This document shows, piece after piece, positions 53,607-60,956 of a stretch of 64,000 nucleotides of DNA; positions within the stretch are counted from its first letter, which is position 1, and every line of letters begins with the position of its first letter. The stretch lies in contig JAHDCX010000002.1 in assembly GCA_020629635.1 (NCBI GenBank), positions 283,726 through 347,725 of the forward strand, read 5' to 3'. The position numbers were made by a program, and so were the translations under genes. The DNA comes from Acidimicrobiales bacterium. Lineage in GTDB: Bacteria > Actinomycetota > Acidimicrobiia > Acidimicrobiales > SHLQ01. The notes beneath the pieces were generated by a model, which saw only the letters and a program-made list of their open reading frames with translations, made no database searches and was not told the origin of the DNA.

Positions 53607-53658
53607 TTGACATAGTTCAAGATTGAAGTATCGTCCCAGGTAGTAATTCAATCTTGAA
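53607..53658 (+). promoter_or_regulatory. Promoter with twin MarR-type operators upstream of yceI
   Basis: TTCAAGATTGAA (53616-53627) and its exact inverted copy TTCAATCTTGAA (53647-53658) are each near-palindromic 12-mers 31 bp apart. TTGACA (53607-53612) and TATCGT (53629-53634), 16 bp apart, look like -35 and -10 boxes, so the first operator fills the spacer and the second would lie just after the transcription start. This is the layout of simple repression by the divergent MarR protein. Confidence 0.72.
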
Positions 53659-53683
53659 TCAAAATCCCTCAGGAGAACCCTTC

Positions 53684-54220
53684 ATGACCACCATCGAAAC
53701 CCCCACCCTCACGAGCGGCACGTGGAACGTCGAGCCCGCGCACAGCTCGATCGGCTTCACCGTGCGACATCTCGGACTCACAAAGGTCCGGGGGCAGTTC
53801 AACGTCTTCAGCGGTTCGCTGGAGATCGCCGACGATCTCCACGCCAGCTCGGTGTCGGCCGTCGTCGAGCTCTCCTCGGTCGACACGAACAACGCGGACC
53901 GCGATGGCCATCTTCAGAGCACCGACTTCTTCGGAGCCGAGGCGAACCCGCAGATGACGTTCGTGTCCACGTCCGTCTCCGACGACGCGCTCGTCGGCGA
54001 ATTGACGATCAACGGCAAGACAAAAGCCGTTTCGTTCGACCTCGAGTTTCATGGCGTGACGGTGGACGGTTACGGCGTGACCCGAGCCGGGTTCTCGGCC
54101 GCAGGCTCGATCGCCCGAAGCGATTTCGGCATCGAGTTCAACATGCCCGTCGGGCTCGACGGCATGCTCATCTCCGACAAGGTCGCGATCGAGCTCGAGA
54201 TCCAGGCTGTCCCGGCCTGA
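53684..54220 (+). CDS. YceI-family lipocalin-like protein
   Basis: 178 residues from ATG 53684, with AGGAGA 8 nt upstream. YceI proteins form a small beta-barrel that binds isoprenoid or polyprenoid lipids. Family landmarks are WNVEPAHSSIGFTVRHLGLT, VRGQFNVFSGSLEI, DRDGHLQSTDFFGAEANPQM, LTINGKTKAVSFDLEF and RAGFSAAGSIARSDFGI. There is no signal peptide, so it is likely cytosolic, as is common in actinobacteria. It is regulated by the MarR-type sites described separately. Confidence 0.93.
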   Translation: MTTIETPTLTSGTWNVEPAHSSIGFTVRHLGLTKVRGQFNVFSGSLEIADDLHASSVSAVVELSSVDTNNADRDGHLQSTDFFGAEANPQMTFVSTSVSDDALVGELTINGKTKAVSFDLEFHGVTVDGYGVTRAGFSAAGSIARSDFGIEFNMPVGLDGMLISDKVAIELEIQAVPA

Positions 54221-54251
54221 CGATGGCGTGGCCGATTCGTAGGATCGAAAC

Positions 54252-54728
54252 ATGAGCAGACACCGCGAGTGGGAGGCCCTTCGGGCAAGGAACCTGACCG
54301 ACCGGTCGGATCGGCCGGAGTCCTCCGCTCGTGGTGTCCACCACCTCGCCCTGCTGTCGTCGGACGTCCAAGCGACGATCGACTTCTACCAGGGCATCCT
54401 CGGGTTCCCGTTGACCGAGCTGTTCGAGAACCGTGACTACGAGGGGTCGACCCACTTCTTCTTCGACATCGGCAACGGCAACCAGCTCGCCTTCTTCGAC
54501 TTCCCCAATCTCGATCTCGGTCCGTACGCCGAAGTCCTCGGGTCGATGCATCACCTCGCCATCTCGGTGACGCCCGAACAGCAGGCGAGACTGCGCAGCC
54601 GGCTGGAGGGCGCCGGCATCGAGATCGTGTTCGAGCACAAGACGTCGATCTACTTCAACGGCCCCGACGGCGAACGCCTCGAGCTCCTCGCCGACCCGCT
54701 CGGCCACATGTACGGCACCGACCTCTAG
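54252..54728 (+). CDS. VOC (glyoxalase/dioxygenase) superfamily protein
   Basis: 158 residues. One vicinal-oxygen-chelate module: GVHHLALLSSDVQATIDFYQ with the first metal His, then STHFFFDIGNGNQLAFFDFP, a second module start SMHHLAISVTPEQQARLRSR with His, and IYFNGPDGERLELLADPLGH with the metal Glu. It could be a glyoxalase, dioxygenase or resistance protein; the substrate is unknown. Its stop is immediately followed by a GGGGTC repeat. Confidence 0.88.
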   Translation: MSRHREWEALRARNLTDRSDRPESSARGVHHLALLSSDVQATIDFYQGILGFPLTELFENRDYEGSTHFFFDIGNGNQLAFFDFPNLDLGPYAEVLGSMHHLAISVTPEQQARLRSRLEGAGIEIVFEHKTSIYFNGPDGERLELLADPLGHMYGTDL

Positions 54729-54758
54729 ATGGGGTCAAGTCTGACATAGCAACAGGTT
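54729..54758 (+). repeat. Single copy of the GGGGTC-core dispersed repeat
   Basis: ATGGGGTCAAGTCTGACATA followed by GCAACAGGTT begins directly after the VOC gene stop. It differs by about one base over 28 bp from the right arm (read on the minus strand) at 63493-63522. There is no inverted partner nearby; it sits between convergent genes. Confidence 0.85.
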
Positions 54759-54768
54759 CTGGCGGTCT

Positions 54769-55929
54769 TCACGGCGCCTGACGTTCGAGGGCTGCGAGGT
54801 TGAGCGTGTTGAAGTGGTGGACGAATTGTTCGCCCCATCCCGCTCGTTGCTCGGCGTCGACCATCAGCCGCCCGGGTCGGTAGCCCGCGCTCGCCACGCC
54901 ACGCTGGACCGCTTCGACCAAGGCGATGTCCTCGGCATTGAGCTGTTCGCTGACGAAATCTTCGGCGGTGGCGCTCGGTTCGGAGAGGTCGGGGTCGAGG
55001 CTGAAGTACGTGATCTCCTCGGCGCACCGGTCGACGCCATTCGGCGCCATGTTGAACACGAACAACATGTTCGTCCCGGGGAAGACGGAGAACGTCATGT
55101 GCGGGAAGAGGAAGACCTGGTGGAACGGCGGACCGGGCGCGTCGACGAAGGCGTCGTCGGGATTGCTGTCGTACGGCAGGGTGCCCGGCTCGCCTCCACG
55201 CGCTCGGTACTCGATCGTTCTTCCGTCGATGTCGAACTCGTAGGTGGCGGTGTCGATGATTCGGACGAGCCCCCGGTGCGCAGGGCCGGAGAACTCGACG
55301 TGGTACGCCTCGAGGAAGTTCTCCGTCACGATCTTCCAGTTGGCGGCGATGTCGAAGGCCTTCGTCTTGACCGGTTGCAGCTGCTCCGGCTCGGCGACCA
55401 TCGAGCGCAGGATCGGTTCGAATCGTGGGGCCATCTCCGCGAGCGGCGGCGCGGCGTCGTCGAGATTGACGAACAAGAACCCCGCGACCACATCAAGTCG
55501 GACGGGCGCGAGCGCGACGTCGGAGCGGTCGAAGCCGGGGACCTCTCGCATCTTCGGCGCTCCCTTCAGTGCGCCGTCGAGTGCGTAGCTCCATGCGTGA
55601 TAGGGGCAGACGACGACGTTGGTGCAGCCTCTGCCATCGAGGAGTTGGTGGCCGCGGTGTTGGCAGACGTTGTAGAACGCCCGGATCTCGTCGTCGGAGT
55701 CTCGGATCACGAACACCGACTCGCGTCCGATCGTGCGCACGAGATAGGCGCCCGCTTCTGCGACCTCACTCGCATGGCCCACGTAGTTCCATTCGTGGCC
55801 GAACACGCAATCGAGCTCGAGCGCGTGGACTGCGGGATCGGTGTAGTACGACCCGATCGGTGCGTGTGAGGTGGACGCACTGTCGGTGAACGCTGCTCCC
55901 ACGATGTCGTCGCGGCTCCACCGCTTCAT
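54769..55929 (-). CDS. Rieske non-heme iron oxygenase, alpha subunit (glycine betaine monooxygenase-like)
   Basis: 386 residues from ATG 55929, chosen for the AAGGAG site 8 nt upstream; GTG 55959 overlaps the upstream gene and is the alternative. The Rieske 2Fe-2S ligands are NVCQHRGHQLL (CxH) and VVCPYHAWSY (CxxH). The mononuclear iron site is ENFLEAYHVEFSGPAH, with a later Asp. Such oxygenases remove an N-methyl group from glycine betaine, choline-type or carnitine-type compounds using a separate reductase, which is not seen here. Nearby DMGDH-type genes support N-demethylation of a quaternary amine. Confidence 0.88.
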   Translation of the reverse strand: MKRWSRDDIVGAAFTDSASTSHAPIGSYYTDPAVHALELDCVFGHEWNYVGHASEVAEAGAYLVRTIGRESVFVIRDSDDEIRAFYNVCQHRGHQLLDGRGCTNVVVCPYHAWSYALDGALKGAPKMREVPGFDRSDVALAPVRLDVVAGFLFVNLDDAAPPLAEMAPRFEPILRSMVAEPEQLQPVKTKAFDIAANWKIVTENFLEAYHVEFSGPAHRGLVRIIDTATYEFDIDGRTIEYRARGGEPGTLPYDSNPDDAFVDAPGPPFHQVFLFPHMTFSVFPGTNMLFVFNMAPNGVDRCAEEITYFSLDPDLSEPSATAEDFVSEQLNAEDIALVEAVQRGVASAGYRPGRLMVDAEQRAGWGEQFVHHFNTLNLAALERQAP

Positions 55930-55955
55930 GCCATCTGCTCCTTGGATCGGTTCGG

Positions 55956-56813
55956 TCACGTTGGTGTCTGACCCCGAAGTGACCGCGGCCGGGGTAGCAG
56001 ATCAAGGATGGCCTGGCGGTCGGGGGAATCGTCGGCGCAGGCGTGTGCCCAGCCCGCGGCATCGCCGCCGTGAGTGTCGTCCTGGATGGAGGTGTCGGCT
56101 CCGATCCTGACGAGGTGTCGGACCATTTCGACCTTGGCGAACTGGATGGCGAGATGGAGTCCAGTCGTGTTTCGATATGGGCGGCCGTCGATGTCTGCGC
56201 CCGCCGCGAGAAGAACCTCGAGGGCGTCGATGCGTCCGTTCGCGGCGGCAAAGGTCAGCGCCTCGTCGAGGATCTCCTGGGTGTCCGCGTTCGGCGCGAC
56301 GCCGGGGTCACGGCCGACGCTCGCCCAGTCGGGTCTGGTCTCCCCGAAGACGTGATCGGCTGGTCCGCTACCGGTGAGTCGCGATCGAACGCCGTCGTGG
56401 TCGCCGCTCGCAGCGGCAAGCCACAGCGACGGTCGGTGGAGTCCATGGGGCAACAGAACATCTGCTGCAGCGGTCGAGCCGTGGTACGCGGCCGACTCCA
56501 GCGGGGTGATGTTGGCATCGGCGCGAGCTGTTGGATCAGCGCCTGCCTCGAGCAGTTGCGCGACGAGCCCTGACTGATCGAAGCACGCCGCGAGATTGAG
56601 GGCGCGATCGAGTGGACTGCCTCGCTCGATGAGGAGGGCGATGACGTCCGGCGAGATGCCATGTGGGGGCTGGGTGCACCATTCGAGCACGGTGTTGTCG
56701 TTCCACCGAACGCGCACGAGGTCGGGGTCCGCATCGAGTGCCGCGGCCATGGCGCCAGCGTCGTTGCGGAGGAGCGCGTCGAGGGCTGGTTGAAAACGGG
56801 CGTCGTCGTTCAT
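55956..56813 (-). CDS. Ankyrin-repeat protein
   Basis: 285 residues from ATG 56813. Several ankyrin units are visible: LNLAACFDQSGLVAQLLEAG, ITPLESAAYHGSTAAADVLL, EALTFAAANGRIDALEVLLA and TTGLHLAIQFAKVEMVRHLV. There is no signal peptide or catalytic domain, so it is likely a cytosolic protein-binding scaffold. Its last codons (RGQTPT) are formed by a GGGGTCAGACACC copy of the dispersed repeat, and the stop overlaps the possible GTG start of the Rieske gene. Confidence 0.87.
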   Translation of the reverse strand: MNDDARFQPALDALLRNDAGAMAAALDADPDLVRVRWNDNTVLEWCTQPPHGISPDVIALLIERGSPLDRALNLAACFDQSGLVAQLLEAGADPTARADANITPLESAAYHGSTAAADVLLPHGLHRPSLWLAAASGDHDGVRSRLTGSGPADHVFGETRPDWASVGRDPGVAPNADTQEILDEALTFAAANGRIDALEVLLAAGADIDGRPYRNTTGLHLAIQFAKVEMVRHLVRIGADTSIQDDTHGGDAAGWAHACADDSPDRQAILDLLPRPRSLRGQTPT

Positions 56814-56937
56814 GTGAACAGCGTGCTACAGATCGGCCGCGTCTTGACCGAGGTCACACGAAAGTGAGAGTCTCTAACTAATCCGCTAGAGGTCAAAACC
56901 GCCCCGAGAGGGGTTCACAATCGGAAGGGGGACACCC

Positions 56938-58323
56938 ATGGCTGTCATCGACGATGCCCTGCAGGGCGCAATCGAGGCCGACAAGGCGCATGTGTGGCAT
57001 CACATGACGCAACACAAGAAGTTCGAGACGCAGGATCCGCTGATGATCGTGCGCGGCGAAGGCAACCGGGTGTGGAACCAGGACGGCCGTGAGCACCTCG
57101 ATGCTGTGTCCGGAGGCGTCTGGACGGTCAACGTCGGCTTCGGTCGCACCGAGATTGCCGATGTCGTGCGCGATCAGCTCGTCGAGATGAACTACTTCGC
57201 TGGCTCCGTCGGCACGCCGGTCGGCGCCGAGTTCGCTCGGCGGCTCATCGAGAAGATGCCGGGAATGAGCCGCGTCTACTACTCGAACTCTGGCTCCGAG
57301 GCGAACGAGAAGACCTTCAAGATCGTTCGCCAGATCAGCCACAACCACTACGACGGCAAGAAGTACAAGATCCTCTACCGCGAGCGGGACTACCACGGCA
57401 CGACCATCACGGCGCTCTCCGCCGGAGGTCAGGATCAGCGCAAGGGTCAGTTCGGCCCGTTCACGCCCGGCTTCGTCGAAGTGCCGCACTGCCTCGAGTA
57501 CCGCTCGCAGTTCGGCGAGTCGACCGAGTACGGCATCCACGCCGCCAACGCGATCGAAGAAGCCATCCTGCGCGAGGGTCCGGACACCGTTGGTGGACTG
57601 ATCCTCGAGCCGATCACCGCCGGAGGCGGGCTCATCGTTCCGCCCGCCGGGTACTGGGAGCGTGTCCAGGAAATCTGCAAGCAGTACAACGTGTTGCTCA
57701 TCATCGACGAGGTCGTCTGCGGGATGGGCCGTACCGGTACGTGGTTCGGCTATCAGCAGTACGGGGTCGAGCCCGACATGGTCACGATGGCGAAGGGCGT
57801 TGCGTCCGGCTATGCCGCGATCAGCTGCACCGTCACGACCGAAGCGGTCTTCGACATGTTCAAGAGCGACCCCGACGACCCGATGAGCCACTTCCGGGAC
57901 ATCTCCACCTTTGGCGGCTGTACCGCTGGCCCGGCCGCAGCGCTCAAGAACATGGAGATCCTCGAAGAGGAGCAACTGCTCGAGAACTCGACCCGGATGG
58001 GCGAGTACCTCCACGGCAAGCTCCACGAACTCGCCGAGAAGCATCCCTGCATCGGCGACGTGCGAGGCAAGGGTCTGTTCCAGGGCGCCGAGCTCGTCGT
58101 CGATCGGGAGACGCGCGAGCCGATGCCCGAGTCGGTGGTCCAGGCGGTCGTGGCCGACTGCATGAAGGAATCGGCCGTCGTGATCGGTGCGACGGCTCGT
58201 TCGCTCGAGGGATTCAACAACACGTTGTGTTTCGCCCCTGCGCTGATCAGCTCCACCTCCGACATGGACGAACTGGTCGCCGCTGTCGACGGCGCCCTCA
58301 CCCGCCAGATCACGAACAAGTAG
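56938..58323 (+). CDS. tpa: Class III aminotransferase, taurine-pyruvate aminotransferase-like
   Basis: 461 residues. PLP enzyme with ILYRERDYHGTTITALSAGG, LIIDEVVCGMGRTGTWFGYQ and the PLP-lysine segment MVTMAKGVASGYAAISCTV. VWHHMTQHK at the start, LDAVSGGVWTVNVGFGR, RVYYSNSGSEANEKTFKIVR and GQDQRKGQFGPF match what I recall of taurine-pyruvate aminotransferase (Bilophila-type) over most of the length. That enzyme converts taurine and pyruvate to sulfoacetaldehyde and alanine. Other omega-amino acid substrates remain possible. Sulfoacetaldehyde acetyltransferase (xsc) is not in the window. Confidence 0.82.
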   Translation: MAVIDDALQGAIEADKAHVWHHMTQHKKFETQDPLMIVRGEGNRVWNQDGREHLDAVSGGVWTVNVGFGRTEIADVVRDQLVEMNYFAGSVGTPVGAEFARRLIEKMPGMSRVYYSNSGSEANEKTFKIVRQISHNHYDGKKYKILYRERDYHGTTITALSAGGQDQRKGQFGPFTPGFVEVPHCLEYRSQFGESTEYGIHAANAIEEAILREGPDTVGGLILEPITAGGGLIVPPAGYWERVQEICKQYNVLLIIDEVVCGMGRTGTWFGYQQYGVEPDMVTMAKGVASGYAAISCTVTTEAVFDMFKSDPDDPMSHFRDISTFGGCTAGPAAALKNMEILEEEQLLENSTRMGEYLHGKLHELAEKHPCIGDVRGKGLFQGAELVVDRETREPMPESVVQAVVADCMKESAVVIGATARSLEGFNNTLCFAPALISSTSDMDELVAAVDGALTRQITNK

Positions 58324-58352
58324 AACGAACAAGCCCAAACAACGGACAGTCA

Positions 58353-58488
58353 TCTGCGGCGCGAGCCTCTTGCGAGCCCGCAGCAAGTAGCAGTCGTCTG
58401 CGGCGCGAGCCTTTTGCGAGCCCGCAGCTAGAACAACCCAAGCCACGGACAACCAGTCTGCGGCGCGAGCCTTTTGTGAGCCCGCAGC
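58353..58488 (+). repeat. Three hairpin-forming 32-bp repeats
   Basis: Near-identical units begin TCTGCGGCGCGAGCC and end GCGAGCCCGCAGC (GTGAGCCCGCAGC in the third), at 58353-58384, 58397-58428 and 58457-58488. Each can pair CTGCGG with CCGCAG and holds a GGC-GCGA-GCC mini-hairpin. Units 1 and 3 share flanks (ACGGACA before, AGCAAGTA after), so a longer segment of about 60 bp was duplicated. They fill the gap between the aminotransferase and the first demethylase. Confidence 0.88.
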
Positions 58489-58506
58489 AAGTAACAGGAG
58501 CCAACC

Positions 58507-60954
58507 ATGTTGGAACGTGCACGCGTCGTCGTCATCGGCGGCGGTGTTCATGGAGCGTCGATGCTCTACCACCTCACCAAAGAGGGGTGGAGCGACGTGT
58601 TGTTGATCGAGAAGGCCGAGCTCACGTCGGGTTCGACGTGGCATGCGGCCGGCCAGATCACCCGGTCGGTCGGCGACTACACCACTGCGGCCTTCGCCAA
58701 CTACGCACTCGAGTTGTACGAGACCTTGCCAATCGAGACCGGCCAAGAGCTCAGCCTGCACACGCCGGGTGGCATCCGCGTGGCGTACACCGACGAGGAA
58801 CTCGACCAGCTCAAGACCCATCTGGGCGTCGGTCGCTACATCGGGTACCCGATCGAACTCCTCCCGCCAGAGGAACTGCAGAAGATCAACCCCTTCTACA
58901 ACTTCGATGACGTGCTCGCCGGCATCTGGACCGAGGGCGAGGGTCACGTCGATCCGTCAGGCGTGACGATGGCTTTTGCCGCAGGCGCGCGGGCCAACGG
59001 CGCGACGATCAGCCGCCGCAACCGGGTGCTCGAGGTCAACCTGCTCCCCAACGGTGAATGGCAGGTGGTGACCGAGCAGGGCACGGTCGTGTGTGAGCAC
59101 GTCGTCGACGCGGCCGGTTGCTACGCCGACCAGGTGGCGCACTTCAGCGGCTTCGAAGTTCCGCAAGCCAACGTGCTGCACCACTACCTCGTCACCGAAG
59201 AGCTGCCCGAGTTCGCCGAGCGTCCCGACTGGGAAATGCCGGTCATGCGCGACAACCGTGCCGCGGGCTACATCCGCCAGGAACAGACCGCCGGTCTCAT
59301 CGGGATCTACGAGCACACGGGTGCCGAACAGATCTGGAAGGACGGCGTGCCATGGGAAGCGGAGAACCCGCTGTTCCCGGCCGACTACGACAAGATCGCC
59401 CCCTGGCTCGAAGAGGCCTTCAACCGGGCGCCGATCATGGGCGAGGTCGGCATCAAGCGGGTCGTGCACGGGGCGATCACGCACACGACCGACGGCCACA
59501 TGCTGCTCGGCCCCGCGCCTGGGCTGAAGAACTACTGGCTCAACACCGGTTCGTCGATCGGTCTCGCCTGGGGTCCAGGTGCGGGCCGTGAGCTGGCCCG
59601 GTGGATGGTCCATGGCGAGACCGAGCTGAGCCTGCGCCACTACGACCCGCGCCGGTTCGGGTGGGCCGACCACGACTACATCGACCCGAAGTCCGTCGAG
59701 GACTACGAGTGGATGTTCCGAGTGCACCCGCCAGGGGAGGAGCGCCTCGCCAACCGTCCCGTGCGGACATCGGGGCTCTACGACACGCTCAAGGACAAGC
59801 GGGCGATGTTCACCGAGTTCTACGGCTGGGAGCAGCCCAAGTGGTTCGTCCCCGAGGGCCAGCCCCTCGAAGACGCCCATGGCTGGCGTCGTCCGGCCTG
59901 GTACCCGGCCGTGGCCGACGAGTGCAAGGCCGTGCGCGAGCGCGTGGCGATGATGGACCTCACCGCGTTCTCGAAGTACGAGGTCAACGGGCCCGACGCC
60001 CACACGTTCCTCGATCGGGTCACGACAGGGCGCATCCCGAGCAAGGACGGGCGCATCGCGCTCAACTACGTGCTCAACGACAACGCCCGCATCGAGACCG
60101 AGATCACGGTCACTCGAGCGGCCGAGAACAGCTTCTATCTGATCTCTGGTGCGATGGGTGAGTGCCGTGACTTCGACTGGCTCACGCAGTCAGTCGCCGA
60201 AGGCGAGGACGTCACGATCACCGACCATTCGACCGAGCGTGGCGTGATCGTGCTCGTCGGCCCGAAGTCACGCGACGTGCTGTCGGCCGTGACCGATGCC
60301 GACGTCTCGAACGAGGCGTTCCCGTTCCTCTCGGCCAAGCCCATGAGCATCGCGGGCGTCGACGTCTACGGGCTACGGGTCGGGTTCACCGGTGCACGCG
60401 GATGGGAACTCCACATGGGCGTCGACCAGATGCAGCCGGTCTATGACGCGTTGTGGGCGGCAGGCGAGGCGCACGGCATTGCCGACTTCGGTGGCCACGC
60501 GCTCAACTCGCTCCGCATCGAGAAGATGTACCTGACCCGCAACGAGCTCACCCACGACATCGGCCCGGTCCAGGCCGGCGTCGAGTTCTTCGTCAAGCGC
60601 GACAAGGGTGAGTTCGTCGGGAAGGACGCTCTTGATCGTCCGTCGACGGGCAACCCGTGGAAGCTCGTCTACCTCGACGTTGACGCTGGCGGCCTCGACG
60701 TCGACGGTGCCGCAGATTGCGTCGGCGGCGAGGGCGTGTTTGCATCGACCGCGGGTGATGCCGAGGCGATCGGCCTCACGACGTCGGGCGGCTACGGCTT
60801 CACCGTCGACAAGAGCTTGGCGTTCGCGTACGTGACGGCCGACCATGCCGAACCCGGCACCGAGCTCGGCGTGCTGATCCTCGGCGAGATGAAGAAGGCC
60901 ACCGTCCTCGACGGCCCGGTGTTCGACCCATCCAACGCCGAACTGCGAGGTTGA
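58507..60954 (+). CDS. FAD-dependent demethylating dehydrogenase with GcvT domain, copy 1 (DMGDH-type)
   Basis: 815 residues from ATG 58507, with ACAGGAG 7 nt upstream. The N-terminal DAO/FAD domain has VVVIGGGVHGASMLYHLTKE and GSTWHAAGQIT, where the His of WHAAG is the covalent FAD site in dimethylglycine and sarcosine dehydrogenases. From about residue 430 a GcvT-type folate-binding half follows (MDLTAFSKYEVNGPDAHTFL, VGFTGARGWELHMGVDQMQP, LRIEKMYLTRNELTHDIGPV). These enzymes oxidise N-methyl groups and pass the one-carbon unit to tetrahydrofolate. The substrate may be dimethylglycine, sarcosine or a taurine analogue. It overlaps the start region of copy 2. Confidence 0.9.
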   Translation: MLERARVVVIGGGVHGASMLYHLTKEGWSDVLLIEKAELTSGSTWHAAGQITRSVGDYTTAAFANYALELYETLPIETGQELSLHTPGGIRVAYTDEELDQLKTHLGVGRYIGYPIELLPPEELQKINPFYNFDDVLAGIWTEGEGHVDPSGVTMAFAAGARANGATISRRNRVLEVNLLPNGEWQVVTEQGTVVCEHVVDAAGCYADQVAHFSGFEVPQANVLHHYLVTEELPEFAERPDWEMPVMRDNRAAGYIRQEQTAGLIGIYEHTGAEQIWKDGVPWEAENPLFPADYDKIAPWLEEAFNRAPIMGEVGIKRVVHGAITHTTDGHMLLGPAPGLKNYWLNTGSSIGLAWGPGAGRELARWMVHGETELSLRHYDPRRFGWADHDYIDPKSVEDYEWMFRVHPPGEERLANRPVRTSGLYDTLKDKRAMFTEFYGWEQPKWFVPEGQPLEDAHGWRRPAWYPAVADECKAVRERVAMMDLTAFSKYEVNGPDAHTFLDRVTTGRIPSKDGRIALNYVLNDNARIETEITVTRAAENSFYLISGAMGECRDFDWLTQSVAEGEDVTITDHSTERGVIVLVGPKSRDVLSAVTDADVSNEAFPFLSAKPMSIAGVDVYGLRVGFTGARGWELHMGVDQMQPVYDALWAAGEAHGIADFGGHALNSLRIEKMYLTRNELTHDIGPVQAGVEFFVKRDKGEFVGKDALDRPSTGNPWKLVYLDVDAGGLDVDGAADCVGGEGVFASTAGDAEAIGLTTSGGYGFTVDKSLAFAYVTADHAEPGTELGVLILGEMKKATVLDGPVFDPSNAELRG

Positions 60955-60956
60955 GT

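Noticed and set aside
58353-58488. CRISPR array
   Set aside because: There are only three units, with unequal steps (44 and 60 bp), hairpin-rich repeats with related flanks, and no cas genes.
56893-58947. 684-residue minus-strand frame opposite the aminotransferase
   Set aside because: It is antisense to a clear PLP enzyme and crosses the hairpin repeats, which account for its repeated AAGSQKARAAD segments.
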